Part shown: piece by piece, positions 36,111 to 47,667 of the stretch
Layout of the letters: each line of letters opens with the position of its first letter
Numbering within the stretch: the stretch's first letter is position 1
From: Dactylis glomerata
Lineage: Eukaryota; Streptophyta; Magnoliopsida; Poales; Poaceae
Direction: 5' to 3'
Length of the DNA stretch: 64,000 nucleotides
NCBI GenBank assembly: GCA_007115705.1
Contig: QXEO01000170.1
Coordinates: 558,001 to 622,000, forward strand
Translations under genes and position numbers: made by a program
Notes under the pieces: model-generated
What the model was told of the DNA's origin: nothing
What the model saw: the letters and a program-made list of their open reading frames with translations, nothing else
Database searches by the model: none

Positions 36111-38393
36111 TTAAACCATGTTTCCCTCTCTCATAATAACTTTCAGTACAATCATGAATAGAGCTAACAATATAACTATCACATAAAGCATCCATATCAT
36201 GAGCCACTTGCATAAAGAATTAATACTCACCACAGGAACAATAGTAGTAAGGGCAGATTCAACAGAATAATTATTCTCATCACCATAATCATCATAAATA
36301 GGAGGCATATTGTAATCATAACTAATTTTATCCTCAATAGTAGGTGAACTGAAAATATTATACCCATCATCATAACCATCATAGACTAGAGGTTTAGTAT
36401 CATCACAAGCTAGAGAACTACTATGTCGCAAAGCATATTCATCAAACATATCATCATAAGAAGGAACATGGATAGCACTAATGGTACAACAATTATTAAC
36501 CTTAGAATTGGTACCAAAAAGATTTTCAATATCAAAAGTAGAGTGCTTTTCCCAATCATGATCACTAACATAGGTAACAGGCATGGGAACATCATCCCAA
36601 TCAGAATTATCATAATCTATAGCAGGATCATATTGCTTAGGGGAAGATACCGTGTCCTCTCGCCTTTTACTCCTCTTCTTCTTCTTCATACTCTTCTTAC
36701 TCTCTCCTTTAGGAGGGAGAGACTTGAAGGGCATCTTCTCCACATATTCTTTAGGAGGGAAAGGCATCTTCTCCACATAATCTGGTTTGCTGACAGAAAC
36801 AACAGAAGAAACTTTGGAGGATTCCTCCTCTCTATTAATAAGATCGAAACATCTATTAGTCCTGTCATAGCTTGGCAAAACATCATGATTTATAAGATCT
36901 TGTAAGTAAGTATTTGCGAGGCAATCTTTAGCACAATAGAGACGACAACCACGAAGGGTACTATTAATATCAGCATCTCTCATATCAACCAAAGAAATCT
37001 TTCTAGATATCTCTTCACAATTCAAAAACAAGGTAAGCTCATCATGCTGATTGAGAGTAATCTTATCATCACAATACAAATTTGCGGTACTCGTTCGATT
37101 AATTCGGCATTGAAAATTAAAGTGACCCTTTTCACCGCAAAATTCACAAAGAAAAGGATAAAGCTCACAAACCCTTTCACCAAGCACATCTAGATCCTTG
37201 AGCCACATACTGGTTTCTTCATTTGCGTGAGTGATGCAATAATCTTCCTTGTTGTAACTCTGTTCACAAGGTCTATGTACTCCACAAAAATTAACATGCT
37301 TATAAGAAATAGGACTTTTAGAAGTTTGAGCATGTTTATTGCAATCATCAATAACAATATCACTTTCTATGCAAGTGTCCTTAAAAGGTTCATGATACAC
37401 GTCCCCATTTCCTTTAGGAACATTCATATGGGAAGCAAAGGCTTTAAATCAATCAACCATAACTTGAGGATCAAGACCATATTTAGCACTAAGCTCTTGA
37501 AAATTAGCAGTTTCAGCAAAAGACTTAATGCAATCAAACTTGTAATTCATACCTAATCCTTTACCATTGTTGCTATCCCAACCTTCAATATTGTTTTGAA
37601 TTGTTTCAAGCAGATCCCACTAGGTGTCAGCATCCTTGCTTGTGAAAGACCCATCAAAGCATGCATCTAGATAGTCCTTGTAATATCCTGAAAGCCTTGC
37701 ATAAAAATTATTAATAACAATATTATGGGGAAGATCATGAATAGGACATTTGAGCATTAGTGACTTCAATCTTCCCCACGCTTGGGCAATGCTTTCTCCA
37801 TCATGAGGCCAAAAATTGTATATCTGATTACGATCTTTATGAATTTCACTTGGAGGATAAAACTTGGAATAAAAGAGAGGTACAATTTCCTCCCACTCAA
37901 TAGATGGACCATCCTTAAGCAGCCGATACCATTCCTCAGCTCTGCCTTTCAGTGATAAAGAAAATAGCTTCTTCTTAACTTGGTTCATCGAAATACCTGC
38001 ACACTGGAACAACTCGCATAATTCATGTATAAAGAGCAAATGATCACCAGGATGGACAATTCCATCTCCTAAATAGCAGTTATTCTTAACACATTCAACA
38101 ATCTTCATAGGTATTTTAAAAGGATGAGGAGCACAAGCATCATTAGAAACATCACATATGGGGGATAAAATATCATCAGAGCAAACTTTCTCCACTAAAG
38201 CTCGGGGACTAAAAATATCATACTTAACAAAACCAGCTTCCCCAAGCTTAGACTTTTCTATAGCATTAGCATTAACAATATTCAAAGCATTCGTACTAAT
38301 AACATTGCTATGCGAAATAAGCTCCAAAGGTTTTTCAATTTTCTCTTCAAATCTAAAATCAGGAAAAAGACTAAAGAGCTCTTTGTTTTCCAT
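36111..38393 (-). pseudogene. Gag of the Gypsy element, interrupted by two in-frame stops
   Basis: One continuous minus-strand frame of 761 codons runs from the ATG at 38393 to 36111 and contains only two internal stops (a TAG at 37620-37622 and a TGA near 37447). The first part carries a retrotransposon gag domain (LSLKGRAEEWYRLLKDGPS, LFYSKFYPPSEIHKDRNQIY, GESIAQAWGRLKSLMLKCP). The middle has a zinc knuckle of the form C-x2-C-x4-H-x4-C (CEFCGEKGHFNFQC). A Lys/Arg-rich stretch and an acidic C-terminal part follow. There is no protease or pol after it. Gag packages element RNA into cytoplasmic particles. The open frame suggests recent activity, with two later nonsense changes. Confidence 0.88.
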
Positions 38394-38506
38394 TAAGCCT
38401 AACTAGTGAAAATAAAAACAAGAAACAAAAAGATATAATTGCAGAATCTAAAGGAAATAACTTCAAGCACTCACACAGGAGGATGCGAGTACCTTTTACC
38501 TTATCT

Positions 38507-38523
38507 CCCCGGCAACGGCGCCA
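38507..38523 (-). promoter_or_regulatory. Primer-binding site of the Gypsy element (tRNA-Asp type)
   Basis: The plus strand reads CCCCGGCAACGGCGCCA, matching the 3' end of plant tRNA-Asp with its CCA, so the minus-strand element has the complementary PBS. It starts about 10 bp inside the 5' LTR boundary at 38534. Confidence 0.85.
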
Positions 38524-38533
38524 GAAAAGAGCT

Positions 38534-40078
38534 TGATGTCTACGTACGCGTCTGTTCTTGTAGACAGTGTTGGGCCTCCAAGTGCAGAGGTTTGTAGAGC
38601 AGCAGCAAGTTTCCCTTAAGTGGATCACCCAAGGTTTATCGAACTCAGGGAGGAAGAGGTCAAAGCTATCCCTCTTAAACAACCCTGCAATTACGATACA
38701 GAAAGTCTCTTGTGTCCCCAACACACCCAATATACTTGTCAGATGTATAGGTGCACTAGTTCGGCGAAGAGATAGTGAAATACAAGTGGTATAGATGATT
38801 ATAAGTAGTAAATGCAATCTGGAATAAAAATGGCAGCAAGCAAACAAGTAACAAAACAGCAAGTAAACGGTGTGCAAAGCTTGGAAATAAGGCCTAGGGA
38901 TCATACTTTCACTAGTGGACACACTCCCAACAAATATAACATAATTGAATAAATAGATAACTTCTCTTCACTATGGTACTCTGAATTACTCTCCTATTGA
39001 ATAACACTAATCATTGCGTAGTGGCTACAGAAGCACCCCTTAAAGTTCATCAAGTACTTGACAAACACCACTCATAGAGATATCCAAATCAGATCACAAC
39101 TCAAGATAGATATTATTGCAACTTAGACCAAGTACTAACATGGTGCACACACTGTCAACATTACACCATGAAAGGAGGAATAGATCACTTCAATACTATC
39201 ATAGCGATAATTATTCTCATAATCCATAAGAGATCACAATCGTAGCCTAGACCAAGTACCACCACGATGCACGCACTGTCACCGTTACACCATGGCAGGA
39301 GGAATAGATTACTTTAATAACATCACTAGAGTACACATAATATCTGAATAATAACATCTACTCGTTCAACATGATACAAAGCTCACGATCACATAAAGAT
39401 CACATCATGGGAGAGAGAGGTGAACCACATAGCTACCGGTAGAGACCTCAGCCCCGGGGGTGAACTACTCTCTCCTCATCATAGGAGACAGCAAGGTTGA
39501 TGGAGATGACGGTGAGGTCGATGGAGACGGCGGAGACGGCGATGGAGACCGATGGAGATGGCTCCGGGGGCACTTCCCCGTCCCGACAGGGTGCCAGAAC
39601 AGAGACTTCTGTCCCCCGAAATTTGGCTTCGACGGCGGCGGCGCTGCGGAACTGTTCTGGAAATTTCGCCGACTCCTCTAGGGTTTTCCATCCCGAGGCT
39701 TCTTATAGGCGAAGGGGCATCGTCAGGGGGCAGCCAGATGCTCCTCACACTAGGGTGGCACGGCCAGGGCCTGGGCCACGCCACCTATGTGTGAGGGCGG
39801 CCTCTGGCCCCCTCCGGCTCTCTTTCGGTCTTCGGGAAGCTTCCGGGAAAAAATAAGACTTCTGGCTTTTGTTTCGTCCAATTCCAAGAATATGTCCTGT
39901 GTAGCTTTTCTGAAACACAAAAACAGCAGAAAACAGGGAACTGGCACTGTGTCATCTTATCAATAGGTTAGTTCCGGAAATCGCATAAAAACGCCACGAA
40001 GTGTAACAAAACACAAGGCAAATGGTGAAAAAACAAGCATGGAGCATCAAAAATTATAGATACGTTTGAGACGTATCA
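38534..40078 (-). repeat. 5' LTR of the Gypsy element
   Basis: 1,545 bp, partner of 23321-24864, followed by the CTGTC target duplication at 40079-40083. Confidence 0.95.
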
Positions 40079-40206
40079 CTGTCCCCTTGTTAAAAGAATC
40101 TAGATCGATAGTAATCGAGCTTGTGCAAAACTCCTTTTGGTAAGAGAAAGAAAGATACCATATACAGCATGATGTTAGTAAATACTAAATTAATGAGTAC
40201 CTAGTG

Positions 40207-40839
40207 ATTCTGTTATGTGGAACCCGTGAATTATCATCATATTTACCCAAAATCCTCTTAATATTGAAAAGCATATGCATAATTTTCTAAATGATTAAGA
40301 CAATGAGGACCGTTGACATCTTATGTCTCGAGACGTCTTTGTGTTTCTAAGGCTATTGAATCCAACGGGAGCCACGCCAGAGGCAGAGGGGCAGATTTTT
40401 TGAGTATATTTATTTACCTTAATTTATTGTGAGAATTTAGAACATAAGTGGATATTTCTAGGTAGAAAATAATATGTGTTCAAAGTTGGGTTTGAGAAAA
40501 ATAGTATGAGTTTTGGTTGGGATTTTATCAAATTTGTTTCAGAATTGTTCTACTTGTGTTCAAAATTTTACATTGTTGAGTTTGAAAGCTGCAGTTGTGA
40601 TGCTAGAGTTTCAGCTTTAGTAGTAGATTTGGAATTTCCTTGTTTTCAAGTCGAAATTGTGATTTTCAGAAAGGGAAATCACAAGTTATGTGTCATACTC
40701 ATACTACGCTCGTTATTCGTAGGAAAATTTAATTTCCTTGCACTTGAAACACTGCCTTGTATAAAAGTACGGTACGCCTTGGTGTAATCTAAAAAAAAAG
40801 AAAATCACAAGAAAGTCGCGAAAGATGGATCTTGTTAAA
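40207..40839. other. AT-rich intergenic, nothing recognised
   Basis: A 103-codon frame at 40476-40787 is Phe/Cys/Val-rich without a recognisable domain and is probably chance. The stretch may be the unique flank into which the LINE inserted. Confidence 0.3.
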
Positions 40840-41835
40840 AATTGCTGTAACAGACCCTGAAAATAGGCAATCCCAATAAATTTTGTTTGCTCAAGAGAGG
40901 GTGATAAGTGTACCTATCTAGAAACAAACCCAACTAGGGGCTTGCACCTTGCACATTTTTCTACGTTGCGTATAATATAGATGTAATTGCATCTACAAAT
41001 TTAGATAATCCTTTCTAAATTTGGTTCGGAACCTTTTTAACAATAGGAGAGCCTTAAGGAAACAAATCTAGTATGAGATTCTCTGTAAGAAACCCACAAA
41101 TTGGACATAACAGATGGATCTCGAGGGAGGGTGACAAGTCTAACATTCTACAAACCTGGCCCAAATAGGTGTCTGCACCTCGTGCATTTTATACGGTGCA
41201 TATAATAGATATGTATTTCTATCTAAAATTTAATAGACCCATTTCCAAATTTATCCATCAACCTTTGCAAGAGGCGGCACCATGAGAAAAGCAACCGAAT
41301 GCAAAAAAATGTTTCCATTTCAATAACGCAAGAGTTGAAATAGAGTCGCCAGAAATGAATCTTGTTGAATAACGCCCATAATAGACCCTGGATATTAGCA
41401 ACCCCAAGAAACGAGATGGCGCCTTCGAGAGTACGCTAGTGTATCAATTTAGAACCCAACCCATAAACCGGGCTCCACCTTGCGCACTATATGCAGTGCG
41501 GATAATATGGATATTCTACCGAAAATGTAATACAATCCTTGCTAAATTTGGTTTCAAACGCTTTTAACAACGGAAAATTCTTAAGAAAAATGGATATAGT
41601 TTGAGACCGCCGGTAACAAACCCATCATTTGACGATAAAGAGATGGAGTTCGAGAGGGGCGTATATTAGTCTAGAACCTGACCCAAACAGGTGCCTACAC
41701 CTTGCGCATTTTATGCTGTGCACACAGTACAGATTTAGTTCAATCCCAAATTCCATAGATCCATTTCTAAATCTGGCCATCAACCTTTCCAAGAGCGGTC
41801 ACCCTGAGAAGCGTAGGAAAAAGGCAACTGCATGC
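40840..41835 (+). repeat. Diverged ~250-bp tandem repeat, four copies arranged as two ~500-bp dimers
   Basis: Four units begin near 40840, 41085, 41345 and 41600. Each contains a GATGGA/GAAATG block, a CTAGAACC-AACCCAA-CAGG stretch, a CCTTGCGCA-TTTTA box, then CTAAATTTGG and CCTTT-AACAA-GG-GAG. Units 1 and 3 share a GAATCTTGTTGAATAACGCC-like head, while units 2 and 4 share an AACCCA-AATTGGAC-like head and an ATCAACCTTT tail, so the array is a dimer-of-dimers. The identity between units is moderate, so the array is old. Confidence 0.75.
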
Positions 41836-42250
41836 AAATTCTCCATTTTCGTGCACCTCGCAGCGTCGTCGCGCAAGTCACCCACTCAAACCCAAAACGG
41901 AAAAGGCCAGCAGTTCGCAGTGAAAATCGCAGAAAGCGAGGAGGAACGGACGGCCATCCGCCCGAGGTACGCCGTCACGCGCCGCGCCGCGCCCCGTCCC
42001 TTCTCCGCCGCCCGCAACGCACCGCACGATCCGTCCAAAAAATCCAGCGAGAAAAGACCAAGAAAAGCTTGTACTGTTGCTACGTATGCCGCTGCGAACG
42101 CTTTTCCGGTTTGGAGCCGCGCGGGGAAGAGGACGAGGGGGAGATAGAGCGGCCCCGTCGGTCAGCCGCTGGCAGGATCCGAGCCAGAAGCAGACCGCAA
42201 CCTGCGTCGCCCGTGCACGTTCACATTCACCAGCAAATACTGTTTTTTGT
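41836..42250. other. GC-rich island without a recognised gene
   Basis: An abrupt CpG-rich segment (for example CGCGCCGCGCCGCGCC near 41975) lies between AT-rich repeats. It looks like the promoter or 5' UTR of a plant gene, but no continuing coding exon follows before the MITE at 42337. Frames of 141-172 codons here are low-complexity Arg/Ala/Pro-rich and not convincing. Confidence 0.4.
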
Positions 42251-42336
42251 TTTTTAAACTATATTCATAGTAGAAAAATCACAATCGGGTAACTACAACA
42301 CAATCTATGAACATAGGAACAATACTAGAAATATGG

Positions 42337-42434
42337 TACTCCCTCCGATCATAAATAAGTGTTGATGATTTTGTACTAACTTCATACAAAGTTGGTACTA
42401 AGGCACCGATACTTATGTTCAATCGGAGAGAGTA
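42337..42434. mobile_element. Stowaway-type MITE
   Basis: A 98-bp segment starts TACTCCCTCCGATCATAAAT and ends with the imperfect inverted form (CAATCGGAGAGAGTA). The CTCCCTCCG terminus and the TA dinucleotides at both ends are typical of Stowaway (Tc1/Mariner) MITEs, which are abundant near grass genes. Confidence 0.9.
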
Positions 42435-43689
42435 ATTTTTTCGTAATGTTCATATTTTTGGTGAAGTTTATTAGTCACTAGTTTTGTAGAATACATATTG
42501 TTTGTTAGAATATTATTAAATTCAAATCTTTTTCCTAATTTCTTTAGCGCTTGAATGGGAGACTAACATTTTTTATCAGTTTGTTAATTTTAAGGAAACA
42601 TATATTAAATTTCACTTAAATGCAAAAATATGTGATGCTACCTATATGAGTGAGGCACACTAGCAAATCTAGTAAGCAAAGATAACAAGAGATATCACCA
42701 AGCAAAATGACAAAACAAAGTGAGCTCAAGACATAAATAACAAAAGGGGAGGTCGAAGTGACGAGGGTATGGCCGGCGATTGAAAATTAGGGGAATGCCC
42801 CATCTCCATTTCAAAAGATTGGACCCTAGCCACCGTAAATAGTCTTGCCTTGCTTTTCCTCGTATTTGGCCACAAAGTCCAATCTCATCCACTGAGGGTG
42901 GTTCTAAAGCCAGTTCCCGGCTTTCACAAGCTTTATAAGGGATAATCCATATATTTTGAATCACTTAGGCGACTCCAACCTTCCATGAGTCCCCATGACT
43001 CGAAGATGACGAGCGATCAACAAATTGTTGGGCTATTCAAGCTTTGGTTGGTGGATCCATGATTTTAGATATTGGCTACATTCTACCTTGGTTAGTATTG
43101 TATTTAGGGCTTTGAGGGAGAATCTACTAGCTTTTTTAATTGGTGGAAATATTAGATACAGAAGTATTATCTTGCAGGATAAGAAGACCTCCTTGTATAG
43201 GCCTCCCTCATGGTGCCTGATATAATATTTTCGTGACTCATCTGGAGCTTCCGAACGACGTTTGAAGTTTCAAACATCTATATTTTCAAAAATACCATGC
43301 AATTATCCAGGATGCTCAAGAATCTCGATGAGTAGTCTGGAGCTCTGCTCGGAGCCTTAATACTGGGGGGGGGTGCATCTTTGTAGTTTATCTCATAGAT
43401 TGTGAGTGTGTTTAGAATTTAGTTTAGGCATTGGTCCAATTCATTGTCCTTGATCTAACGCCATAAATAGTATGACTTAGCTACTATTTCTCAAACATGA
43501 AGAAAAGGATGCATAATAAATACACCATCTTCTTTCCTTTTGCTTGGGAAGGGAGGGTATCCAACCAAATTTCTCTCCTTTTCTGTAACTAAATACTTGC
43601 TCATATAACTCGTGAATATCACTAGTCTCATAATTACTTTGTTGTTAACACCAAAGCCCACTTATAACCGTCCATAATTGACACTTACA
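42435..43689. other. Unassigned intergenic region
   Basis: No gene supported. A short minus-strand frame at 42695-42964 (containing DYLRWLGSNLLKWRWG) has no recognisable family. A run of nine G residues lies near 43366. Confidence 0.3.
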
Positions 43690-43862
43690 ATTAGCAACAC
43701 CTAGAGAAGTGGTGGTGCCCATGAGAGTGTGACAAGTCTACCAATGTAGAACCCAACCAGTCTAGGGGCCTGCATATATATATGTAGTTCCATCGATAAT
43801 TTTCCTTGCTAAATTTTGTTTGAAACCATTTTAACAATGGGAGAGACCTAAGGCTATGCACT
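43690..43862 (+). repeat. Isolated fifth copy of the 40.8-41.8 kb repeat
   Basis: AGCAACACC, GTGTGACAAGTCTA-CAATGTAGAACCCAACC, GGGGCCTGCA and TTGCTAAATTTTGTTTGAAACC follow the same order as in the four-copy array 2 kb to the left. The array therefore once extended further or the unit is dispersed. Confidence 0.7.
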
Positions 43863-44630
43863 ATGTGAAGCTGGCTCACGCCAAAAAATTGTCAGACAAT
43901 GAATCGCTAGTGCTTTGTGAACGGATCATAAGGGCACCTAGAGGGGGGAGAATAGGTGCTACTCAAATTTTAATTCTTTTTCAATTTAGGCTTGACACAA
44001 AAGGTAAATTCTCTAGATATGCAACTATGGTGAATTTACCTATATGACAACTAGCAAGCTCAGCACGATACGATATATAAAGGCAATAAAGGATAGAGGT
44101 AACCGAGAGTGGGGCACACGGAGACACGGATGTAATTCCCGTAGTTCCTTCCTTTTTAGGGGAAGTACGTCTATGTTGGAGAGGTGCGGTTGCCACAAAG
44201 GCCTAACCAACGCCACAAAGGCTCACCCTATTCTCCGGTGCAAGCTTCCGCCACAAAGGCCTAGCTCACTTTCCACTAAGGGATTCCTCAAGGCGGAATC
44301 GGCCTTTACAATCTTGGGGCACACATCCACAACTGAATTGGAGGCTCCCAAGGACAACACAATGCTGTTAAACAACAAGTATCAAGATATCAATCACACA
44401 AATCAAGGTCAAGGGACACAAGGGAACCCAAGACACAAGGGCCCTCAAGCAAATGAGAGGGGAAAGTAAATCGCTTCGGTGAGGATGTAGATCAAGGCCT
44501 TCTCCTTCGATTCTCCAAAGATCAAGAGCTTTGGTGGGTTGAGGGAGGAGATCTTGTGATTTTTGTGGCTCCAAATGTGGTGTTCTTCTTGCTTGGGACG
44601 AGCAACTTGAGGTGGAAGAAGGGGAGGGGT

Positions 44631-44640
44631 ATTTATAGCC
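44631..44640 (-). promoter_or_regulatory. TATA box in the 3' LTR (U3)
   Basis: Minus-strand GGCTATAAATACCCC. The palindrome array begins about 25 bp upstream of it on the transcribed strand. Confidence 0.7.
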
Positions 44641-44669
44641 CCTCCCAAAATGTAGCCGTTGCTGACTAG

Positions 44670-44960
44670 GAGGGGCAGATTATCCGGCCAAAGTATGGCC
44701 GGATTATCCGGCCAGCCGGAATATCCGGCCCGGAATGAAATATCCGGGCCAAATATCCGCCCCGGTTACTGGGTGACGCCGAGCTGAGTCCTTAGCCGAT
44801 TTTCTGAAATCTCGAAGGGGGGCGGATAATCCGGCCCCCTGGCTGGATAATCCGGCCCAATATTTGGGTGACTCCGAGCTAAGCCTTAGCCAATTTTCTG
44901 AAATCTCGAAGGGGGGCGGATAATCCAGCCCCCTGGCCGGATAATCCGGCCCCATATCTG
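44670..44960 (-). repeat. Array of GC-flanked palindromes directly upstream of the LTR TATA box
   Basis: GGCCGGATTATCCGGCC at 44697-44713 is a perfect 8-bp-arm palindrome around one central base. Further GGATAATCC, GGATTATCC or GGAATATCC sites, mostly flanked by GCC/GGC, occur near 44671, 44717, 44825, 44844, 44920 and 44940. A longer unit containing CTGAAATCTCGAAGGGGGGC is repeated (44800 and 44900). They look like clustered dimer-binding sites. Confidence 0.8.
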
Positions 44961-45090
44961 GGTGACGCCGACCCAGGGACTTAGCCAAAATTCTTCGAAC
45001 TGAAAACCTGCACCACTTTAACACACACTTAAATTCCTAATGTTGTTATCTAACACACAAAACATGAGGGATACAAAGTATGCACTTTCA

Positions 45091-45664
45091 GTCTCCCCCT
45101 TTTTGGTGTTAGATGACAACACTATGATTTGCAAGAGAGATAATATATTTCAAACAACAAGTTTTTGAGCAAGGAGCAAAGCTCCCCCTAAATGTGTGCA
45201 TCTCCACTTTTAAGTTCGAAGAAGAACCACTAGAGTTTGTAGGGAACATACCACTTGATAGAAGATTCAATCAATATAGAATTCCGAAGATGATAATGAC
45301 GAGAAACCAAATTCCATAGCCATCTCACACATATACCATGAACTCACAAAGGAACAAAGTAGTACATAGTTGAACAAGCATAATGTTCCACAAGACACAC
45401 ATAGAACATAGAACATAGTCTCATACACACCATAGTAGCAAATAAACCACAAATATTGTTCCAAACTTAAAGCAAATAAATAAGAAGAAACACAAGCGCC
45501 AAATGAATGATAAACGTGCAAGCTTGTGTTCCCACCCGCGCAAGCTTGTGTTCCCACCCATGCAAATCCCGAGAGAATCCAAATAGAACTACTTCTCCCC
45601 CTTTGGCATCAAGACACCAAAAAGGGAGAAGAGCAATGCTACACGTCCTGAGGAATCAATCCTC
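45091..45664 (-). other. Non-coding region next to the 3' LTR with purine-tract repeats
   Basis: CTCCCCCT-type motifs (purine tracts on the minus strand) occur at 45092, 45181 and 45593. The first abuts the LTR and is the probable polypurine tract. An 18-bp phrase, GCAAGCTTGTGTTCCCACC, is tandemly doubled at about 45518-45558. Confidence 0.6.
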
Positions 45665-47120
45665 TCAGTCATCAAGGTTGTCGGAGCCTTCAGCATAGTC
45701 ATCACCGGCAGCATCATCGTCATCCGCGTCCTCCTCAACCTCCTCAAACTCTGCATGAGCACCTCCTGCAGGAGCATCTGGAGGACCAAAGAGATGCTTC
45801 TCCAAATCACACCAGTTGTAGCGGTCAGTGTTCCAAGCTGCATAAGAAGTAGCTGCGGTAGGGGTGGGCTCGGCAGTCTGTGCACCACTGAGATGGTGTA
45901 GGATCAGCTGCTGATTGTCCTGAATAGTCTTCCTCTCCACATATCTCAACCTTCATGCAAAGAACATTCCTCTCAAACCAACTGAGCTTCTTCACTTCTC
46001 TAGACATAGCAGAAGCAGCAGCCCTCTGTTCACGAGTAGAAGCACTCGACCTCGCATCAGCCATGAAGGTGCTAGGATAAGCAGTGGAAGGGGCGGGAGT
46101 CTTCTTCTTCTTGACTAGGTGATCCACACAATCATCACTGAGATCATACTCCCCAAGGGCATGCTTGATGAGAAGCATGATGTAAGGAGCATATGGAAGT
46201 GTGTTCCTCTGAATGATAGCATCCTTAATCTCATAAAAGATAAAATCCATCACATCAAGGGTAAAGTCCTCATCCAGGTCGGTAGAAGTAGCACACTGAT
46301 GAGCAAGGAAGAGGAGGTCAACTAGAGAGGTGCGGATGGCATCATTGTTACCACCACTAGGAGCAATGTTCTCTCTGAAAATGCAGACAAGCTGATCATA
46401 GAGTGGATGCAAACCATTGATAGAGCCAACAACACTTGTGGAGTCATAGAGGTCATAGAGCTTGTCCTTGTCAGACTTTGTCCCCGGAGAGTGAACACGG
46501 CGACCCACTGGAGTATCCCCATTATAAGCATAACCCAAGAGAGAGGCAAACACAGAAAAATCTGCTTCACATTGATGCTCTCCAAACATCCACTTCATTG
46601 ACTTCTGAGGGTTGGGCAAGATCACAAGAGTGGCAAAAAACTGCTTGATGAGGCCGGGGTTATAGTTGCACTGCAAAGTAGCTAGCTCAGTCAGACCCAT
46701 CTTCTCAAGCACAGAAACAGCCTCATCAAAGTAGGTCTTGCTGCGAAGGTGATCGAGGTCAATATGATGCATAGGCCGGGTTGGATTCTTCAAGGTCTCA
46801 TAAACATCACGGTAGATGGCCCACTGCTCCTCACACCAGAAATCACGGTCCTCAATGTCTTCATCTCGGGGTGTGGCATACCAATTGTTGCGCCGCACGA
46901 GAATGTAGTCAGGCTCGGGCATGGACTTGTAGTTTGGTCTAGTGTCTTTCCCTTTGCGACGATGGGCTTGAGCCTTGGCAAGCTTTTCTTTCTGAGCGTT
47001 CCTAGCAGCTTCCCTCTGACGCTGACGGATCACAACCTCATCCACAAGGACACCATCTTCATTTCAAATAAACCGACGTTTGCGCTTCGGTACACTCGAA
47101 CCACCTGTGAGAGAGATAGA
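45665..47120 (-). pseudogene. Sirevirus accessory (env-position) gene, putative plant transposon-protein domain
   Basis: The minus-strand frame 47045-45949 is followed by a shifted frame to 45665 that ends in an acidic tail (EEVEEDADDDDAAGDDYAEG). On the 5' side the frame extends upstream through one stop near 47066 to an AG splice-acceptor-like site at about 47103 (CTCTCACAG). The body has a basic N terminus rich in RQREAARNAQKEKLAKAQ, a segment with YFDEAVSVLEKMGLTELATL and YNPGLIKQFFATLVILPNP, and a later helical part. I recognise this from many Triticeae retroelement-linked proteins (the putative plant transposon protein type). Its function is unknown. It occupies the position of the env-like gene of Sireviruses. 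One stop and one frameshift (near 45950) make this copy defective. Confidence 0.7.
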
Positions 47121-47257
47121 CATGGATAGCATGGGGATAAGCATATGCACACGAGTTACTGATGGAAGGTCAAGAATCAGGTTGTATGGAAGGACAAACT
47201 TCGCACGATAAATCAAATTATTGACAGCAACTAGGAAAAAATTCGAGGAAAAATGCC

Positions 47258-47302
47258 AGGCCGGATTATCTGGCCAGGGGGCCAGATAATCCGCCCCCCT
47301 CG
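47258..47302 (-). repeat. Palindrome pair in the accessory-gene leader
   Basis: GGCCGGATTATCTGGCC, then GGGGGCCAGATAATCCGCC: two facing GGATTATC/GATAATCC sites that also form a larger hairpin. They lie between the internal TATA box and the accessory reading frame, in what looks like an intron or leader. Confidence 0.7.
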
Positions 47303-47643
47303 AAAAATTTCCCAAAGCCTGCTGTGACACACTAATTTGATAGATCGGGGGAAGTAGTGCCATACAAACGAATTCAAGATGGCAAAGAACAACATGGATA
47401 GGGCCAAACACCAAGAAATTGCAAAGGGAAATTCATACACCCTAGGGTTAGGAGAGATGAATCATACCCTCATTCATTGAAGAAATGGCTTGGTGAAAGC
47501 CCTCCCGAGGTGGAGGAGACCCAACTCCGGCGAGAACCGGCCGAGGGGATGGCCGAAGCACCGGCACCGGCGGAGGAGAGGTAGTGGCAGGAAACCCTAG
47601 TGTGGGGGGAAAAGGAACTGCCCGGAGGGCAGCCCGACCCCAC

Positions 47644-47654
47644 CCTTATATACC
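47644..47654 (-). promoter_or_regulatory. Internal TATA box upstream of the accessory gene
   Basis: Minus-strand GGTATATAAGG lies about 540 bp upstream of the accessory frame. It is followed by a leader with CTAGGGTTTCCTGCC, as in plant 5' UTRs, and preceded by the same palindromes as in the LTR. The surrounding sequence downstream of the TATA box does not match the LTR, so this is not an LTR remnant. Promoter activity is inferred. Confidence 0.5.
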
Positions 47655-47667
47655 CTGCCAACACGTC

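Larger units (their letters stand above)
23321..40078 (-). mobile_element. Non-autonomous Gypsy LTR retrotransposon (Sabrina/WHAM-like), split by a Copia element
   Basis: Both LTRs are complete and start TG and end CA on the plus strand. The 5-bp target duplication CTGTC flanks the element exactly (23316-23320 and 40079-40083). The minus-strand order is 5' LTR 40078-38534, PBS, gag 38393-36111, and a long non-coding tract interrupted by the Copia element, then PPT and 3' LTR 24864-23321. No protease, RT or integrase was found, so it must have moved with proteins from another element. Without the nested Copia it is about 8.3 kb. The two LTRs differ at roughly 40 sites by eye (about 2.5-3 percent). 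Confidence 0.93.
22022..40195 (-). mobile_element. L1-type LINE, 5'-truncated, split by the Gypsy element (outer level of the nest)
   Basis: The LINE reads on the minus strand. Its poly(A) tail is the T-run at 22023-22032, its 3' part is 22022-23320, and its 5' remnant is 40084-40195. The direct repeat AGTACCTAGTG flanks both outer ends (22011-22021 and 40196-40206), with TAAT also shared just before it, which fits a LINE target duplication. Removing the Gypsy element and one CTGTC copy brings the two coding pieces next to each other at a conserved part of the LINE reverse-transcriptase ORF. Only about 1.4 kb of LINE is present. Confidence 0.85.
43918..45090 (-). repeat. 3' LTR of the first Sirevirus-like element
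   Basis: The right end is precise: GCACTTTCA at 45090, followed by the purine tract (plus GTCTCCCCCTTTTTGG). The left end is placed at TGAACGGATC by alignment with the TGAAAGTACA end at 58264; both are followed by GCACCTAGAGGGG or CGCCTAGAGGGG. It contains a TATA box and an array of palindromes. Confidence 0.75.

Noticed and set aside
38505..38523. Sequence ending GGCAACGGCGCCA looks like the 3' end of a tRNA gene
   Set aside because: Only the last 17 bases match; it lies at the expected PBS position beside a Gypsy LTR, so it is a primer-binding site and not a tRNA gene.
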